A DNA stretch of 64,000 nt from assembly GCA_035610835.1 (NCBI GenBank), contig CM069449.1, positions 39,353,098 to 39,417,097 on the forward strand, given 5' to 3'. The notes below the pieces were generated by a model, which worked only from the letters and a program-made list of their open reading frames with translations, was not told the origin of the DNA and did no database searches. The DNA comes from Ophiura sarsii. Taxonomy: Eukaryota > Echinodermata > Ophiuroidea > Amphilepidida > Ophiuridae. Shown here one piece after another: positions 33,780 through 46,174 of this stretch; within the stretch, counting starts at the first letter, position 1, and every line of letters starts with the position of its first letter. A program made the position numbers and the translations under genes.

Positions 33780-34339
33780 CATGGTGAGTCAAAAAAAGTG
33801 TACTCAAAGTAAAATGATTATTTTAAAATATTTATTATCAGAATATGAAGGCAACCACTGTATGCGGCAATAGATTCATTTATTCATCGTCAATCGTTAT
33901 CGTCAATAATGCTTGGCATTAACAAACAAGTGGATTCATGTATTGTACGCAATTGCCAACTAATAAAGACAAAGCAAACATTCTCATTTATTTTTTCAAT
34001 CATTAAATGCAAAACGATGTCATTATTGCACGAATTTAGCAACAACAACAATACATTTGGCTTTGTGATATTCGGACTCAGCTCGGACTAGAGTGTGGAC
34101 CGTTTTCAATAGTGGAATTTAATAGATCTTTGAAGAGAAAATATCGCAAATCTTGTTCGGTTTATAAATGTTGACTTTTACGTAAATGAGCATAAAATAT
34201 GTTTACCACAACCAATTTCAACCAACTCAAATTCTTAAGAAAGCTAATGAGATAATCCGAGATAAATCTGTACAATTTGTACACAGATTTGAAGATATAA
34301 AATCCCAAAGTTGAGTACACTTTTTTTGTAATCACCCTG
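33780..34339. mobile_element. Tc1/mariner-type MITE
   Basis: TA at 33778-33779 and 34340-34341. Ends CATGGTGAGTCAAAAAAAGT and, reversed, CAGGGTGATTACAAAAAAAG, both followed by TGTACTCAA. 560 bases, no transposase. Confidence 0.75.
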
Positions 34340-34626
34340 TATATATAATAGGAGGGGCTTGCTTCGGTTGGATTGCTTTAAAGGCAAACCCTGGGCAATT
34401 TGTATAAACTTGCCATTGAATTATGACGTATATGACAACGTACTGTATGGCTTGATAATGGTATCTACACCTGCATGTTTAATTTGGGACCCAGCGCATC
34501 AGTGTTAGACGTAATATACGCCCTCGCCCGGTTGTATTAGTATCAACCATGCTGATCCAGGGGTGTGAAACTCTCTATCTGCGCATAATCTGCGCATACA
34601 ACCAGACATGCGTCATTTAATTAGAA

Positions 34627-34910
34627 AAGTCGTTCTTAACCTTTTTGGCCCCGCGACCCAATCGGACATTCTTGGCTGTGACCCAGAATTTTTTTTTGAA
34701 AAAACCAGCCTGATTTATTAAACCTCAATACTGCTTAGTTTTATAAAGCGAACGTAGCAAATAGAAATTGTGCATTTTGAACGTTTCTTTTGGGTTTTTC
34801 TAAGCCTTTTACGAGCGGAATATTAAAATAGTTCCCCATAAATCTATATTTATGACCCCTTCATGACCCCCTGGAAAAAACCCAAACGACCCCCAGGTTA
34901 AGAACCGCTG
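34627..34910. mobile_element. hAT-type MITE
   Basis: Perfect 8-base target duplication AATTAGAA at 34619-34626 and 34911-34918. Termini AAGTCGTTCTTAACC (left) and, reversed, CAGCGGTTCTTAACC. 284 bases, non-coding. Confidence 0.85.
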
Positions 34911-34919
34911 AATTAGAAC

Positions 34920-35791
34920 CATCATCTTCGTGCGATTAGGCAATCACTGAAGCGAGAACTGTCAATCAAAAATGAGTAAGGAGATAAATTGAGTAAACAA
35001 AGATCATACTCCTTTTCTGTGTAAAAAGTAACACAACTTTTAAGTAAAACTACCCCCTCAAATTTGGTAAACTTTACCCAGAGAAAAATCCAAACGGCAA
35101 CAGGGTCCTTTTGTTGTAAGCCTTTACACCGATGCTGTGTAAACAGATAACCCCTTCCTTGGGTAAAATATAACCATGTCGCGGGGTAAAACTTTATCCA
35201 ACCTCAACCGGGTACTGGATTACGGTACCCAAGTGTTTAGTTGTTGCCGTTATACCATCGTAACGTGTTCTGGTTTACTAAGTATTGAGTACTTTTTTCT
35301 CTAACAGTTTTGATATGATGGTGTCAACATTCCCACTAGGTTTATTCTGTAAATCTGGTCCACGGGCGTGAAAGAGGGTCAGAATATCTTGCGTGCACCA
35401 TACATTGGGTTTAATTATTGGCACCAATAGGCCTAGTTGAAAGTGCTACGTGTTGGATTTTTTTCTTCTTTTTTCATTCATCTATATTCTATACATAGTT
35501 ATATAACATAATAACAATATATAAACATATTAGTATCAATAGTTACAAATATGAACAAAACATGACTCTACAAGCGAACAGCATGTACATGTACCAGCAA
35601 TTATCATTAGCATGAAGATAGATGGCTAATGATCATCAACGGTACATAATCTTCGCGGGTGAGTTGACAAACAAAGCAATATATATATGATATGGGCTGT
35701 CATGCACATGTGTTTTACGAGAAGAATATCAAAACCTATTATTTACTCTGTGCTATGTAGGCTTTTGCCAATCTTCTGCCACACATTTTCA
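34920..35791. other. Intergenic with TTTACCC/GGGTAAAA words
   Basis: Between about 35020 and 35220, GTAAAACT, TTTACCCA, GGGTAAAATA and GGGGTAAAAC recur. The rest is AT-rich with no gene recognised. Confidence 0.5.
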
Positions 35792-36223
35792 CTATGTCTC
35801 AACTCTCAAGATATTAATTCTCCATCTTAATTCGTATAGAAACCATTTAAATGCGTTTTTATTATCAGTGATCTTTATATGTCTGGATCTACACAGAGTG
35901 AACGATGCCAGCAGACTAATCATTCTATTTAGCATTACATTCAATACATTTTGATTATCTGGTTTATAACCAAGTACAATGATTTTTAACGATATCTCTG
36001 GACATGGAATATTGTAAGAAGTAATAAATCTTTTAAAATGAACCCAACAGCTTTTTGACAAAGGACAGGCAATAAATGAAAGATAATCAACTGACGTGTT
36101 GCACTCAAAACACTTGGGTGAGTTCGCCTTATTCCATAAGTTTGTTTTGGTAGCGATGATTCTGTATAATAATTTGTAATTGAACTCTGCCAATTTTGTC
36201 TCTTTTTCAAGAATAGTTTTCAT
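35792..36223 (-). pseudogene. LINE ORF2 C-terminal fragment with zinc-knuckle-like tail
   Basis: A 143-codon frame: ETKLAEFNYKLLYRIIATKTNLW, then CFECNTSVDYLSFIACPLSKSCW, a Cys-rich 'C..C......f..CP....W' block found at the end of LINE polyproteins, then EISLKIIVLGY. Upstream the same frame reads PKWDDVWTMKTIL. It continues where the fragment at 8050-8469 stops, suggesting the same family. The reverse transcriptase domain is absent. Dead 5'-truncated copy; beyond it, to about 37150, nothing else is recognised. Confidence 0.75.
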
Positions 36224-37155
36224 AGTCCAAACATCGTCCCATTTTGGTGATTCTCGGGTTGTTTTTTTTCGTGTTGGAAATTCCTCTTAATTAGGTGCGC
36301 ATTTTACATCATGGAAAAGCGCTTCGGATACTTGTTGATGGGAAAAATGGACCTTTATCTTTACAGGGAGACCCATAAATTCCCTCTATAATCCTTTATA
36401 TTTAACAGGTGTTACTAAGATTTATCTGAAAAACAGCAAAATTAAAGATTTTAGACCCATAAATTTACAAAAAATTAAAAGGGGTCCATCATTTACCAGA
36501 CGGGTGAAAATGGGACGGTACCTATTTGGCGGCACATCTCCGTAACCTCATATCCACTAAGTAATGAAACAGTATGACTAAGGCATATAAATATTTTAAT
36601 TTAATTTTAGTTGCAGTTTCCATTTCAGATGTTATTATTGCTCCAACGTATTTATTATTACAAGGATTTGTAAGAATATTGTGATTCTATGGTTATAAAT
36701 AGCAGATCGCAGTGGGTCATAGTTCAGATCCATTAAGTGACTGCATTCTTTAACCATAATTTATCATTTTCTATAATCCCAACTGACCTAGATGAAATAA
36801 CCGTCAATTGTCTTCATGGTCAGTGCACATATAATGAACTTTATTCATTGTAATGATATGGAAACGTTTTGAAATGTCAACAATAACCAAGAATTAACAG
36901 AGTCACGAACGTATAGGCCTGTGTGGCGTATTTGGGTCCAAAATTTGATATTAAATTAGAAATTTGCACAGACAAAATCGAGAAGTTGCCCAAAATTGCT
37001 ATTAATTGCACAACGTTGACGTGCGCAGTTTTTGACAACAGCGCATCTTGTGTAATTTTGGTGATTTAAATTGTAAAACTGTCGATAACTTAGTGCATGA
37101 TGTACAAGTACCATGTACAAGTACCATGTACAATACCGTTTAGAATTTTCTTTAG

Positions 37156-37190
37156 CTACGAGGGTCATCAATACATTCTACCTCCTCTCT
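37156..37190. mobile_element. Mariner-type MITE end fragment
   Basis: TACGAGGGTCATCAATACAT with TCTACCTCCTC matches the left terminus of the elements at 6401 and 28215. No right end found. Confidence 0.5.
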
Positions 37191-37234
37191 TATAAAGTGG
37201 CCAAAGTTACCATTGTGTACATTAAGTTGCCACA

Positions 37235-38020
37235 GAACAAAGGGTAAAATATTTAACCATGTTGGTTAAAATGTTAACCAACGGGAGGTTACCAGGTGAA
37301 CCACACAATTGGTTGGTTAAACCGTAACCAACAGCTGTTGGTTAAACTTTAAGATGTGGTTAGTTACAATTTCTAATCATTTGTTGGTTAATATGTTTTA
37401 ACCAACAGTGGTTGGCTAAAAAATGTTGGTTACACTTTATTTTATTTTTGCTAAGCTTTAACATGTGGTTGGTTAAATCTTTTAATCATTTGTTGATTAA
37501 TTCTGCTAAATTTAACCATTTGTTGGTTAATCCTGCTTGATATATAACATGGGATGTAATAGTGAATCAACCAGTTCATATATTTAAACAATTTCAAGTG
37601 TAGATGGTAAACACCAATACAAGCATATTATTTACAAAATACAGAATCTATGGTGTTAAATTGATTTTAAAAAAGGGGGCAACGTCAAAATTACATTTTT
37701 ACGTTTCTTATCGTTTATCTTTATTATATCAACTGATTTATACGAACAATATTTGAAAATACATTTAACCATATTTTTGAAAAGGAATCGGAGTCTACTG
37801 AACATGGATATCAAGAGTAAAAGGCATTCAAAACATTTGGTATTGCAGCGCCCTCTATTGCTCAAATGTTTCAGATTGGCAGATGGAATGAGTAGATGCC
37901 TGGGGCTTTAACCAACGTTGAATAAACCAAAAATGAATTATATGATTACTCTTTAACCAACGCAGTATTAGAAGTAATTTTAGCCAACGCTTAATTTTTA
38001 ACCAATGTAGTATACTTTTT
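37235..38020. repeat. Array of GGTTAA / TTAACC words
   Basis: About a dozen TTGGTTAA or TTAACCAA words occur in both orientations, densest at 37250-37530 and again at 37905-38010. No fixed period and no coding frame. The 38.0-38.17 kb flank shows nothing. Confidence 0.7.
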
Positions 38021-38194
38021 CAACATTCTCTTAATACATGGTTTTTTATACCTGTTTTGAGAGTGCAAGACAGTCTTATCACATATTATTAGGTTGTATA
38101 TGAAGCTTTGATTCCCAATAACCCTAACACTTTTGGGATGGATATGTTGAAAAAACTATCCGGGGTGGAAATGGATAAAATTTAGCGGGGAAAC

Positions 38195-38290
38195 CGGACT
38201 TGCCGGTGACGGGATTCGACCCCGGGTCCTCCAGCATTTATCACCCACCATGAGTGCCCGTCGAGATAGACTGAGGCAACACGTGCTGCC
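38195..38290 (-). tRNA. Possible tRNA-derived relic
   Basis: On the - strand, GGGGTCGAATCCCGTC gives a good B-box and T arm, preceded by GGAGGACCC. The A-box and anticodon arm are not convincing. Probably a SINE head. Confidence 0.25.
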
Positions 38291-38664
38291 AGAATAGTTT
38301 TCAATTGGGATTTCATGGGGTTCGGGGCTGTAAGGGTTATGCACTTATCAATTGCATCCTCGGCTCCGGGGGACTCAGGGATATCGGGGATTAGGGCCGG
38401 GACGTACAAATTGAGCATGGTGTGGGTGGGTTGGGATATTTTTCGACCAGCTAGTTTGCTGCTTGATAAATCAAGAATGATCACTAAAATGGTGTACAAG
38501 TACGTATACAATGTATATAACAATGTATACAATATACATTACAAATTGAAGATAATAACTAATACTAAGAAAAAATGGGATGATGTTGAAATGAGACAAA
38601 CACAATTAAACTCTTTCATTTTAGTTTCGACGTAATAAACAGGGTCAATAAAGTTCCTTTTCCA

Positions 38665-39655
38665 TTAGAATTACAAATACGATAGAAAGATTGGATCAAG
38701 GCCAACTAACAGAGCTATGCAATTTTCTCCGTGGTTGCTATCCATACAGATAACGACATTTCGTTTCTGCAATGTCTTTTTCATAAATCCAAATCCAGTC
38801 AATTTATTATCGCAAGAATATTCCATTTTAAATCCATACACTCCAGCCATATGGAAGACATTACCTTAATTGATAACACCGATAGGGAGTGTGAGTTTCA
38901 AATAGGATTACCTCACCTGTATGTGTTATTCCATTTGAAATCTGCACTCCCTGCGTGGAAGATGAATGACATGTCTTCCATAGGGGGTGTATGGATTTCA
39001 AATGGAATAGCCCAATATCCAGCTCTGTTGTCGGGTTTCATTAGTCCTATCAAAGATTGCGTGTGAGTGATACCATTTAGGGTAAGGTTTGTTTCTGTTA
39101 CGCCAATGTTTTGTCTAATTCTGCTTATTTTCATTTGAAATGAATGAAGACCATTTCCTCTTATTTTCATTTTGATTGGATTTATATATAAAACTCCTAT
39201 AGAAAACGGCAGAAATGGGATTAAGGCCAATTAACAGAGCTATGCAAGTTTCAAAATGTTTTGTCTAATTCTGGTTATTTCCATTTGGAATGAATGAAGA
39301 CCATTTCCTCTTATTTTCATTTTGATTGGATTTATACATAAAATTCCTATAGAAAACGATAGAAATGGGATTAAGTTCAATTAAGAGAGCTATGCAAGTT
39401 TCAAAATGTTTTTTCTAATTCTGGTTATTTCCATTTGGAATGAATGAAGATCATTTCCCCTTATTATCATTTTGATGGGATTTATATATAAATTCCTTTA
39501 GAATTACAAAACGATAGAAATTGGATTAAGGCCAATTAACAGAGCAATGCAAGTTTCAAAATGTTTTGTCTAATTCTGGTTATTTCCATTTGGAATGAAT
39601 GAAGATCATTTCCCCTTATTTTCATTTTGATATGATTTATATATAAAATTCTGGT
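38665..39655. repeat. ~155-bp tandem repeat interrupted by a MITE
   Basis: The unit contains GATTAAGGCCAATTAACAGA, TGCAAGTTTCAAAATGTTTT and CATTTGGAATGAATGAAGA. Copies start near 39225, 39375 and 39525, with an outlying piece at 38665-38740 on the other side of the inserted element at 38820-39010. Confidence 0.8.
38820..39010. mobile_element. Palindromic MITE-like insert
   Basis: TTCCATTTTAAATCCATACA...ATGGAAGACAT on the left is inverted on the right (ATGTCTTCCATAGGG...TGTATGGATTTCAAATGGAA), with a third related segment between. It interrupts the 155-bp array. Confidence 0.6.
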
Positions 39656-39815
39656 CATATTTCCAGTTCAGTTCAGTCCAATAACGCTATGTCTTTGTTG
39701 CGTGTTCTATTATTCTTAGTTCAATTCCTTAATCATGAGTCATTTCTACTTTCTTTTCAGTTGAATAGATGGAACTTCGCGCACGCAAATGTCGAGACTT
39801 CCATATATGGTCATG

Positions 39816-41555
39816 TTTTTTATACTGGGTACAATTTGTGTTACATGTCCCTTTTCCCATAAATTAGGTTCCTTTTTCAGTTAATGCATTATATCTGAAA
39901 AAGTTTACATTTTAAGTTGGTAAAAGTATACATATTCTGAAAGCATATACTGTAACGGATGCAAATCGCATACAATCAAGTTGATTATACAGGGTGGCCC
40001 GAAATTGTACAGGGTGTAACAAGCAAAATCTTTTTAAAAAGAAGGGTTTCAATAATTACTTCCACTATGTATATGAAGTGATGAGAGAAAAGTTCAGTAC
40101 AGATTTAAAGTAGTTTAATAAAATACCCATCCAGACATATGCAAATTAAATTTCATTATGAATCTGAAATTCTACATACAGGGTGTCTAAAAATTTGTTT
40201 ATTTAGTTCCGGAAAAATGCTTCTATACATACAAAGACTAGTATTTTAACAAAATTCAAGTAGATTTCAAATAAAAATGCATCAATTACATGTACATGAA
40301 CATTGATTGATTTTAAAAGTCACCCTTTTCTTATGTAAAGGTGTTAATTTTAAACATATAGGGTGTTTAAAAACTTAATTTACGTATACGTTATTATCCA
40401 CAAATTATTAATTGAATGAATTTAAATTTGCATCTGAAACATGATTTTACATTCCAATTTGAAGTGGCAAATGCTTAAAGTGGTATGAGTTTCAAATAAT
40501 GTTCAATAAAAAGGGGCCCTTTAACTACAGGGTGACTCCAAATTTTCCCAAATGGCACATGTTTAGTGGCATACAATTAATTGCATTCATCCTTCTTGCA
40601 CCTTCATGATGTGCAAAACACATTCAAATGAACAAATTAGGTTAGTTTCCATAATGTTTGAACCCAGTATTCAAATTTCAAGAGTCTGATTTAAGATTGA
40701 ATTATAAAATGTTATCGTTTTAAGTTGTATTCAACATAAAGGTTGATCCAATGTTGATTGGCAAACTAGTAGTCACTAGTATCGTATCAACTTACTTTTC
40801 AAACTCAAGTTTTCACACTACTTGAAGACTTATTTACAAAGAAATGTTGCACAATATTTCAGCATGATCTTCATTGGCGAGAAGATACTGGTTATTGTTC
40901 TCAAGACGTCATGATGGCAGTTTGCGAGTCTAGAGTAAAGATCAGGTCCTTCCTACATGAGGTTAATTACATATCTTCTTTTAATTTTTAATTAAATAGT
41001 TAAATTTATTTATTCAAAAGGGTACCTCAACCTTTCTATACTTTTAAAATGGACAGTTTGGTTCAGGCAAATGTTTGCATACATTCGCAAACTGCGACCA
41101 ACTTACGTTTCTTAACAATCTTTTGAGCTTCTTAATGCTAATTAATGATTCCTTAATTAACTAATTATATTTTTAATTCAAATATGCTTCAATAATGTTA
41201 TGTTTTCAATATAGAATTGTACCAAGAGTGAAACCAGTGCATTTTATGTTTGCCCAGTGTATATTGCACCATACTTATTCAACTATGCACTCCTCCTCCT
41301 CCACATACTCCTCCTCCTCATACTCTTCCACCCCTGACTAATTAGGTTTAACGAACTATTGTAATTAACAGAACCATTGTAGTTTATATTTTTCTTTTTA
41401 AAATAAAGGCCAAATACTTTCTCATCAAAATAAGACCAAATTTGAGTATGTGTGATAAAGAATAGCCAAAATATATGCATGCAAAGTAATAATATGTAGT
41501 GCAAATGTAACAGATCCACCTTTTGTGGGTACCCAGTATAAAAAACATGACCATA
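39816..41555. mobile_element. 1.74-kb TIR element with sub-repeats
   Basis: TATGGTCATGTTTTTTATAC on the left is exactly inverted on the right, extending through TGGGTAC; TA flanks both sides (39814-39815, 41556-41557). Inside, four to five CAGGGTG-type words, each followed by AAAATT-like text, are spaced about 175 bases (near 39990, 40178, 40352, 40528). No transposase frame. Confidence 0.75.
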
Positions 41556-41583
41556 TATTATTATGGAGCATATAGGCTAATTA

Positions 41584-41995
41584 CAGTCCTTAAAATAAGT
41601 AACTGACAAGGTAATTGATATGCATGATAAGTTGAATGAAAATCTCTCTTCTTCAATTTAAGATATTACACGTGAAGATTTAATGAATATTAACTCAGTT
41701 ATGTGCCCAAAACCAAAACAACGTCAGTTTTTCATTTTAACATTTTCTTCGTCGCCACGCAGCCTCGGACTAGCAACAGGCAGATTATTGATTATCTGGT
41801 AGCTATAACTCACGGGTTGATAGTAAGATGAGGATTGGGGATGCTTCAATTGATCAATGCAGCCCATACCGCTCCTGCGTGTTCAAAACCCAAGTGTGAA
41901 AATGTAAACTGCATTTTGTTCTATCCTTATCAATGTAGTGTTCTCAATTATTAACCGATATTTATTACCTGGTCAGGTACTTATTGTGAGGACTG
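41584..41995. mobile_element. Tc1/mariner-type MITE, copy 1
   Basis: TA-flanked (41582-41583, 41996-41997) with CAGTCCTTAAAATAAGTAAC and, reversed, CAGTCCTCACAATAAGTACC. The interior is the reverse complement of the copy at 56532-57100 (e.g. CTCACGGGTTGATAGTAAGA). The shorter length reflects internal deletion. Confidence 0.8.
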
Positions 41996-42514
41996 TACTT
42001 TCTGGTGACGTCAAAGAAATTCTTGTGGTGGCACTAAACAAAACAAGAAGACGGGTTTTGAAGGTGGAGACCATTTTACTATTTGTGTAAATTTTGTTTC
42101 AATGGAGAATCAAAATGTGAATACTATATTCTCAATTTTTAAATGAGTGTAAATTCCATTCTATGTTTTATGTTAATCAATCGAGAAATATTATGAATTT
42201 AGCAGTATGCCACCACTGCACCGCGCCGTCGTATGCGCTCATGCTAATTATCGACGTGTAAACGCAGTGTCACGAGTATATTGTTTTGGTCAGCCTAAAT
42301 CTGGTAAAAATTGCTCCGCATAGAAAGCAGCAAGTATTATGTATTAATTTGTCTGTTACAACCTATTTTTTTCAGTCTCACCTCTTTTTCGGGAAAAGTA
42401 CGGGGAATGGATACCCACAAAATGGATATGTGCTGTATTAGATTGACACCCAGTGCTGCGGATATCACACGGTCAAAATATGTTGAAGAACTTGTGTTTT
42501 GGGGTATTTTGAGA

Positions 42515-42815
42515 GACATAATAGCTTATCTTGTTTGACTAGCTTATCTTTGACCAAGGTCATATATACCTAGATTATTCTTCAGACTGTACCCCCCCCC
42601 CCCCCCTCCCCCCCCCTCCCCCTCCATGCACACAAATCAACTTTATTGGTTTCCTGTACTATTTTTAGACTGCGGTGTTTTGATTCTTTTTTGGTTTGAA
42701 TTATAGAAAATACATACACACTTTTCCCTGGTATTTTGGTATGAAACAGATATTTGGTTACAAAACATGCTTCTTTCTCTTGGATCGCCCCCATTCCATT
42801 TCAATGGAATTTTTA
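42515..42815 (-). repeat. Dispersed ~300-bp repeat, copy 2
   Basis: Reverse complement of the repeat at 29455-29760, including the C tract matching the G33 and CCATTCCATTTCAATGGAAT. Confidence 0.8.
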
Positions 42816-43564
42816 TTTTGGCTTGCAATGCATTATTAATTCATCTCTGAGCCTTCTCTCTGCGTCGACGTTTGTTTAAGCCAATCATAACCAGTCATCA
42901 GCAGAGAGTTTATTGCTTATTGCTTATTGTTTGTTAACTCCCTATAACAGCTGCATTCTAGCTAAACTGGAAGCCCTCTGAAACCTAGAGGTTGTGATTT
43001 TTTGTACAGGTAACAGACCCGGGATGATCCCCTACTCTTTTACGATGAGGTCTGCAACTATTTTAACGTGTTCAGGGTGAATCGTCTGAATACACGGAAC
43101 CAACGGCTTAACGCGAATCTCCGATCACGGCGAACTGACACTCACTGAATAGACCTGCACGTTGTACACAGTGAATGGGGTAGAGGAGAAATTCTACAAT
43201 TAAATTTGATTATCAGACCGCTCGGCCACCTCTTATATATACGTTGGCATGGAGTTAAATTTATAGTTGAATTTAAAGTTGGTGTTATAGTTAAGATGAT
43301 GTTTATGATGTTAACCTTTTTATTTTGGAAATAAAAGTACACGAACCGATTGATAAAACTATTCAATGAAATAAGAGGCATAACACAGTATATATTTGCG
43401 AAAATAAGTACTGCATCAGTGATCAGTCTGCAAATACAAGCTAGGTTACTCAACTGCATTCATACTTTTTCAATAACTCGCCAGTAGTGTAACTCAACAA
43501 TTTTAGTGCTATTCGCTTGTCAACATATAAATTAATAAATAGGTGGGATGTATTGGCTGAGCGT
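42816..43564. other. Intergenic, nothing recognised
   Basis: No domain-bearing frame or clear repeat. Confidence 0.5.
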
Positions 43565-43568
43565 TCAA

Positions 43569-44132
43569 ACTAAAGTGCTCAACAAAAGAAAGTCATACAC
43601 TTTGTTTAGGTCCTTTAAAGTACTTTCCGATTATTTCTTGACCAAACAAACTAAATAGACATTTGGATGAATCTTTCCGGCACAATTTGATACCAAATTT
43701 CCTACCTAACAACAAAGATAAACAATGATTAGCACCATTTAAAGAAAATTAGTCACTTTTCAAAAGTCACATTTTCAACGCATGCAAGCCGTGAGAAAAT
43801 GCTGTGCGTGGCACTTGAATGGCCGGTAACGAAATGGATATTGATCACACACTGCACTGCGTTGAGTCCTGCCTGAGCGAGCGGGCTATTTGATTATGAA
43901 CAGGTAACATGTGGTCTTTTCTTCCCGCGTAGTGTATTGAAAATGTGACTAATTTTCTTCAAATGGTGCTAATCATGGTTTATCTTTGTTGTTAGGTGAC
44001 AACTTTGGTATCAAATTGTGCCGGAAAGATACATCCAAATGTCTATCTAGTCTGTTTGGTCAAAAAATAATCGGAAGTTACTCTAAAGGACCTAAACAAA
44101 GTGTATGACTTTCTTTTGTTGAGCACTTTAGT
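43569..44132. mobile_element. Long-TIR (foldback) element, copy B
   Basis: Arms of about 220 bases from ACTAAAGTGCTCAACAAAAG inward are inverted at the right end, sharing ACATTTGGATG, CACAATTTG and AACAACAAAGATAAAC. Four-base TCAA flanks both sides (43565-43568, 44133-44136). Same family as 15818-16392. Non-coding. Confidence 0.85.
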
Positions 44133-44213
44133 TCAATTGTTTCAGGCAAACGCCAATTATATTCAGGTATAATTATTGACTCAGATTTCCGGGGTACAGA
44201 CTACTGTAAAGCA

Positions 44214-44413
44214 TGAAAATGTTCGCGGCATCAAAATTTCGCAAATCACCGACTTCGGCCTTTTTCGCGGCATGCAAATTTTGCGAATGGGTTGATGAGT
44301 TAGTCATTAATACAGGCCTTTAAAAAGCAAAACATTGGCGTGCATGAAAATTTTGCGAGTCGGCTGCACTCGCAAAATTCGCGAAATGTTGATGCACATT
44401 TTATGCTTTACAG
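44214..44413. mobile_element. TA-flanked MITE
   Basis: CTGTAAAGCATGAAAATG on the left is inverted on the right (CATTTTATGCTTTACAG) between TA dinucleotides (44212-44213, 44414-44415). Rich in TTTCGCG / GCGAAAT words. 200 bases. Confidence 0.8.
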
Positions 44414-44782
44414 TATACGACTAAAACCGTCATTAAGGGGAAAGAGAATAATGCTGTTTATTCCGTCTTTTGTTCGTTAGGCATAACGGAGTCTATAGAG
44501 CAGCAGACAGACAGAGAGACATGGTCCATTTTTTTATTAGTATAGATTTGACCAAATTGCAAATGTCGAAATTTCGTCAGGGGGTGTGGGGGGGGGGGGG
44601 GGGGGGGCGGCTGCTCTGCCCTCCATGCTAGGTACACCACTGAAAATGTATTTTATAGTGGGCTGCGTTATGGAACCCCATCGGTTTTCGCTTTTAAATA
44701 TAAACTTTCATCCAAAATAAAATCACAAAATGGAATCAATAAAAATTTGCAATTATGTGTTATTTAAATGGCAAGTAACTTA

Positions 44783-45161
44783 GGGAGTGTTCATAAATAC
44801 GTTGGTAGGGGGGTTTGAAAATATGTCGGGTGATCAAAAAATGTTTGGTCCTAAAAACGGGTATCAAATTCTTTTTATTCCTTATTAGGGGGGGGATCAA
44901 CAAAAATTGTCAAACAAAATTTTGCGAGCAAAGTGCGCTTTCAAATTTTTTTGAAAGCTTCGCGCACAGTAATAGTACAATATTCCAGTACGACCACCTC
45001 CCAATCTCAAGTACCAGGGTAAGGGGGATTGAAAAAAATTGACCGAAAAAGGGGGGATCACGAAAAAAATTAATGGCTTTTGGGGGGTGATCAGAAAAAA
45101 ATTGACGTCCAAGGTTCCAACTGTTCCAACCAATCCCACCAAAGTATTTATGAACACTCCC
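44783..45161. mobile_element. PIF/Harbinger-like MITE, copy 2
   Basis: GGGAGTGTTCATAAATACGT and the inverted AAGTATTTATGAACACTCCC mark the same family as 24650-25510. The flanks TTA and TTC give only a partial three-base duplication. Confidence 0.65.
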
Positions 45162-45251
45162 TTCCAGTTTCTTGGCCTGTCCCCCAGTCATGCCAGTGCA
45201 TTACTCATGTTTGGACTGGGTGGATACTCGATAACAACAATTTTCACATTG

Positions 45252-45535
45252 TAAGGTCGAACCGATGTATCGTATCGGCCATCGTATCGGCCCGATATAA
45301 GGCCATATCGGTAAAATATCCTATCGGTAAAAAAAAAATATATCTATATATATAAAAGCTGAAATAAGCTGCTTCCGTGAGCATTTAACTATGTAAATGT
45401 GATTAAAATTCCCTTGAAATATGGCTTTTTAAAACGCAATAAGACATCGTATCGGGTATTGTATCGATTGAATATTGCTAGAAAAAACATCGGTATCGTA
45501 TCGGTAAAGGGAAAACCCACATCGGTTCGACCTTA
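45252..45535. mobile_element. hAT-type MITE (CGATACGATACC-rich)
   Basis: Perfect 8-base target duplication TCACATTG at 45244-45251 and 45536-45543. Ends TAAGGTCGAACCGATGT exactly inverted. The interior repeats GTATCGTATCGG. Confidence 0.9.
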
Positions 45536-46040
45536 TCACATTGGTTCAGTATCTATAGATTAATGTTGAGATTCTGCATGCACCGCGATAATGTCTGTAG
45601 AAATTTGCTTCTTGAATTACCCGCGTATGTGCCACCGCACACTCAGTGTGTCAATAGATGGCGCTATTTTGTGTTATTTTTGCGTTTTATTTAAATTTGG
45701 CTGCTGGAATATCGCTATGAGTACCAGAAAAAGATGCTCCGCTTCAAGACTATTGGGGGGGGGGGGGGGGGTTGGAAAAAAACACCTAAAATTGGTCCAG
45801 GAATTCTGAAGTTTTGACATTTTCTGTGATTAAAATATGAAATGCAACCAGAATGGCATTGCATCTTGTACATTTTTGCAGTCACTTGCTATCATTTTTA
45901 TGTAAAAGAAACTGTAAGTTGATCGGTCTAGTCCTATGTAAAATTCAATGGTGCTTGTAACAGTTTTAAAGCAAGCCCATATATGATTCTTATATAATGT
46001 AAAAAATAATCTGATAAATCTTTTTGTTTGTTTTTTTTAG

Positions 46041-46174
46041 GTCTGAAAAAAATCAAGCTAGTGACCACACTACTATTCACAACATTGCTGTTTTGCTGTT
46101 ACGTCTGATTAGGTCTGAAAAAAATCAAGCTAGTGACCACACTACTGTTCACAACATTGCTGTTACACCATCAG
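46041..46174 (+). other. Candidate 5' exon with internal 72-bp duplication
   Basis: A T-rich tract ending TTTTTTTTAG is followed by 134 bases ending CATCAG|GTAATT, i.e. good acceptor and donor signals. Inside, AGGTCTGAAAAAAATCAAGC and its following text recur exactly 72 bases later (46039 and 46111), giving RSEKNQASDHTTIHNIAV twice in one frame. It could be an untranslated or alternative first exon of the zinc-finger gene, or an exapted repeat. Its connection is unproven. Confidence 0.3.
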
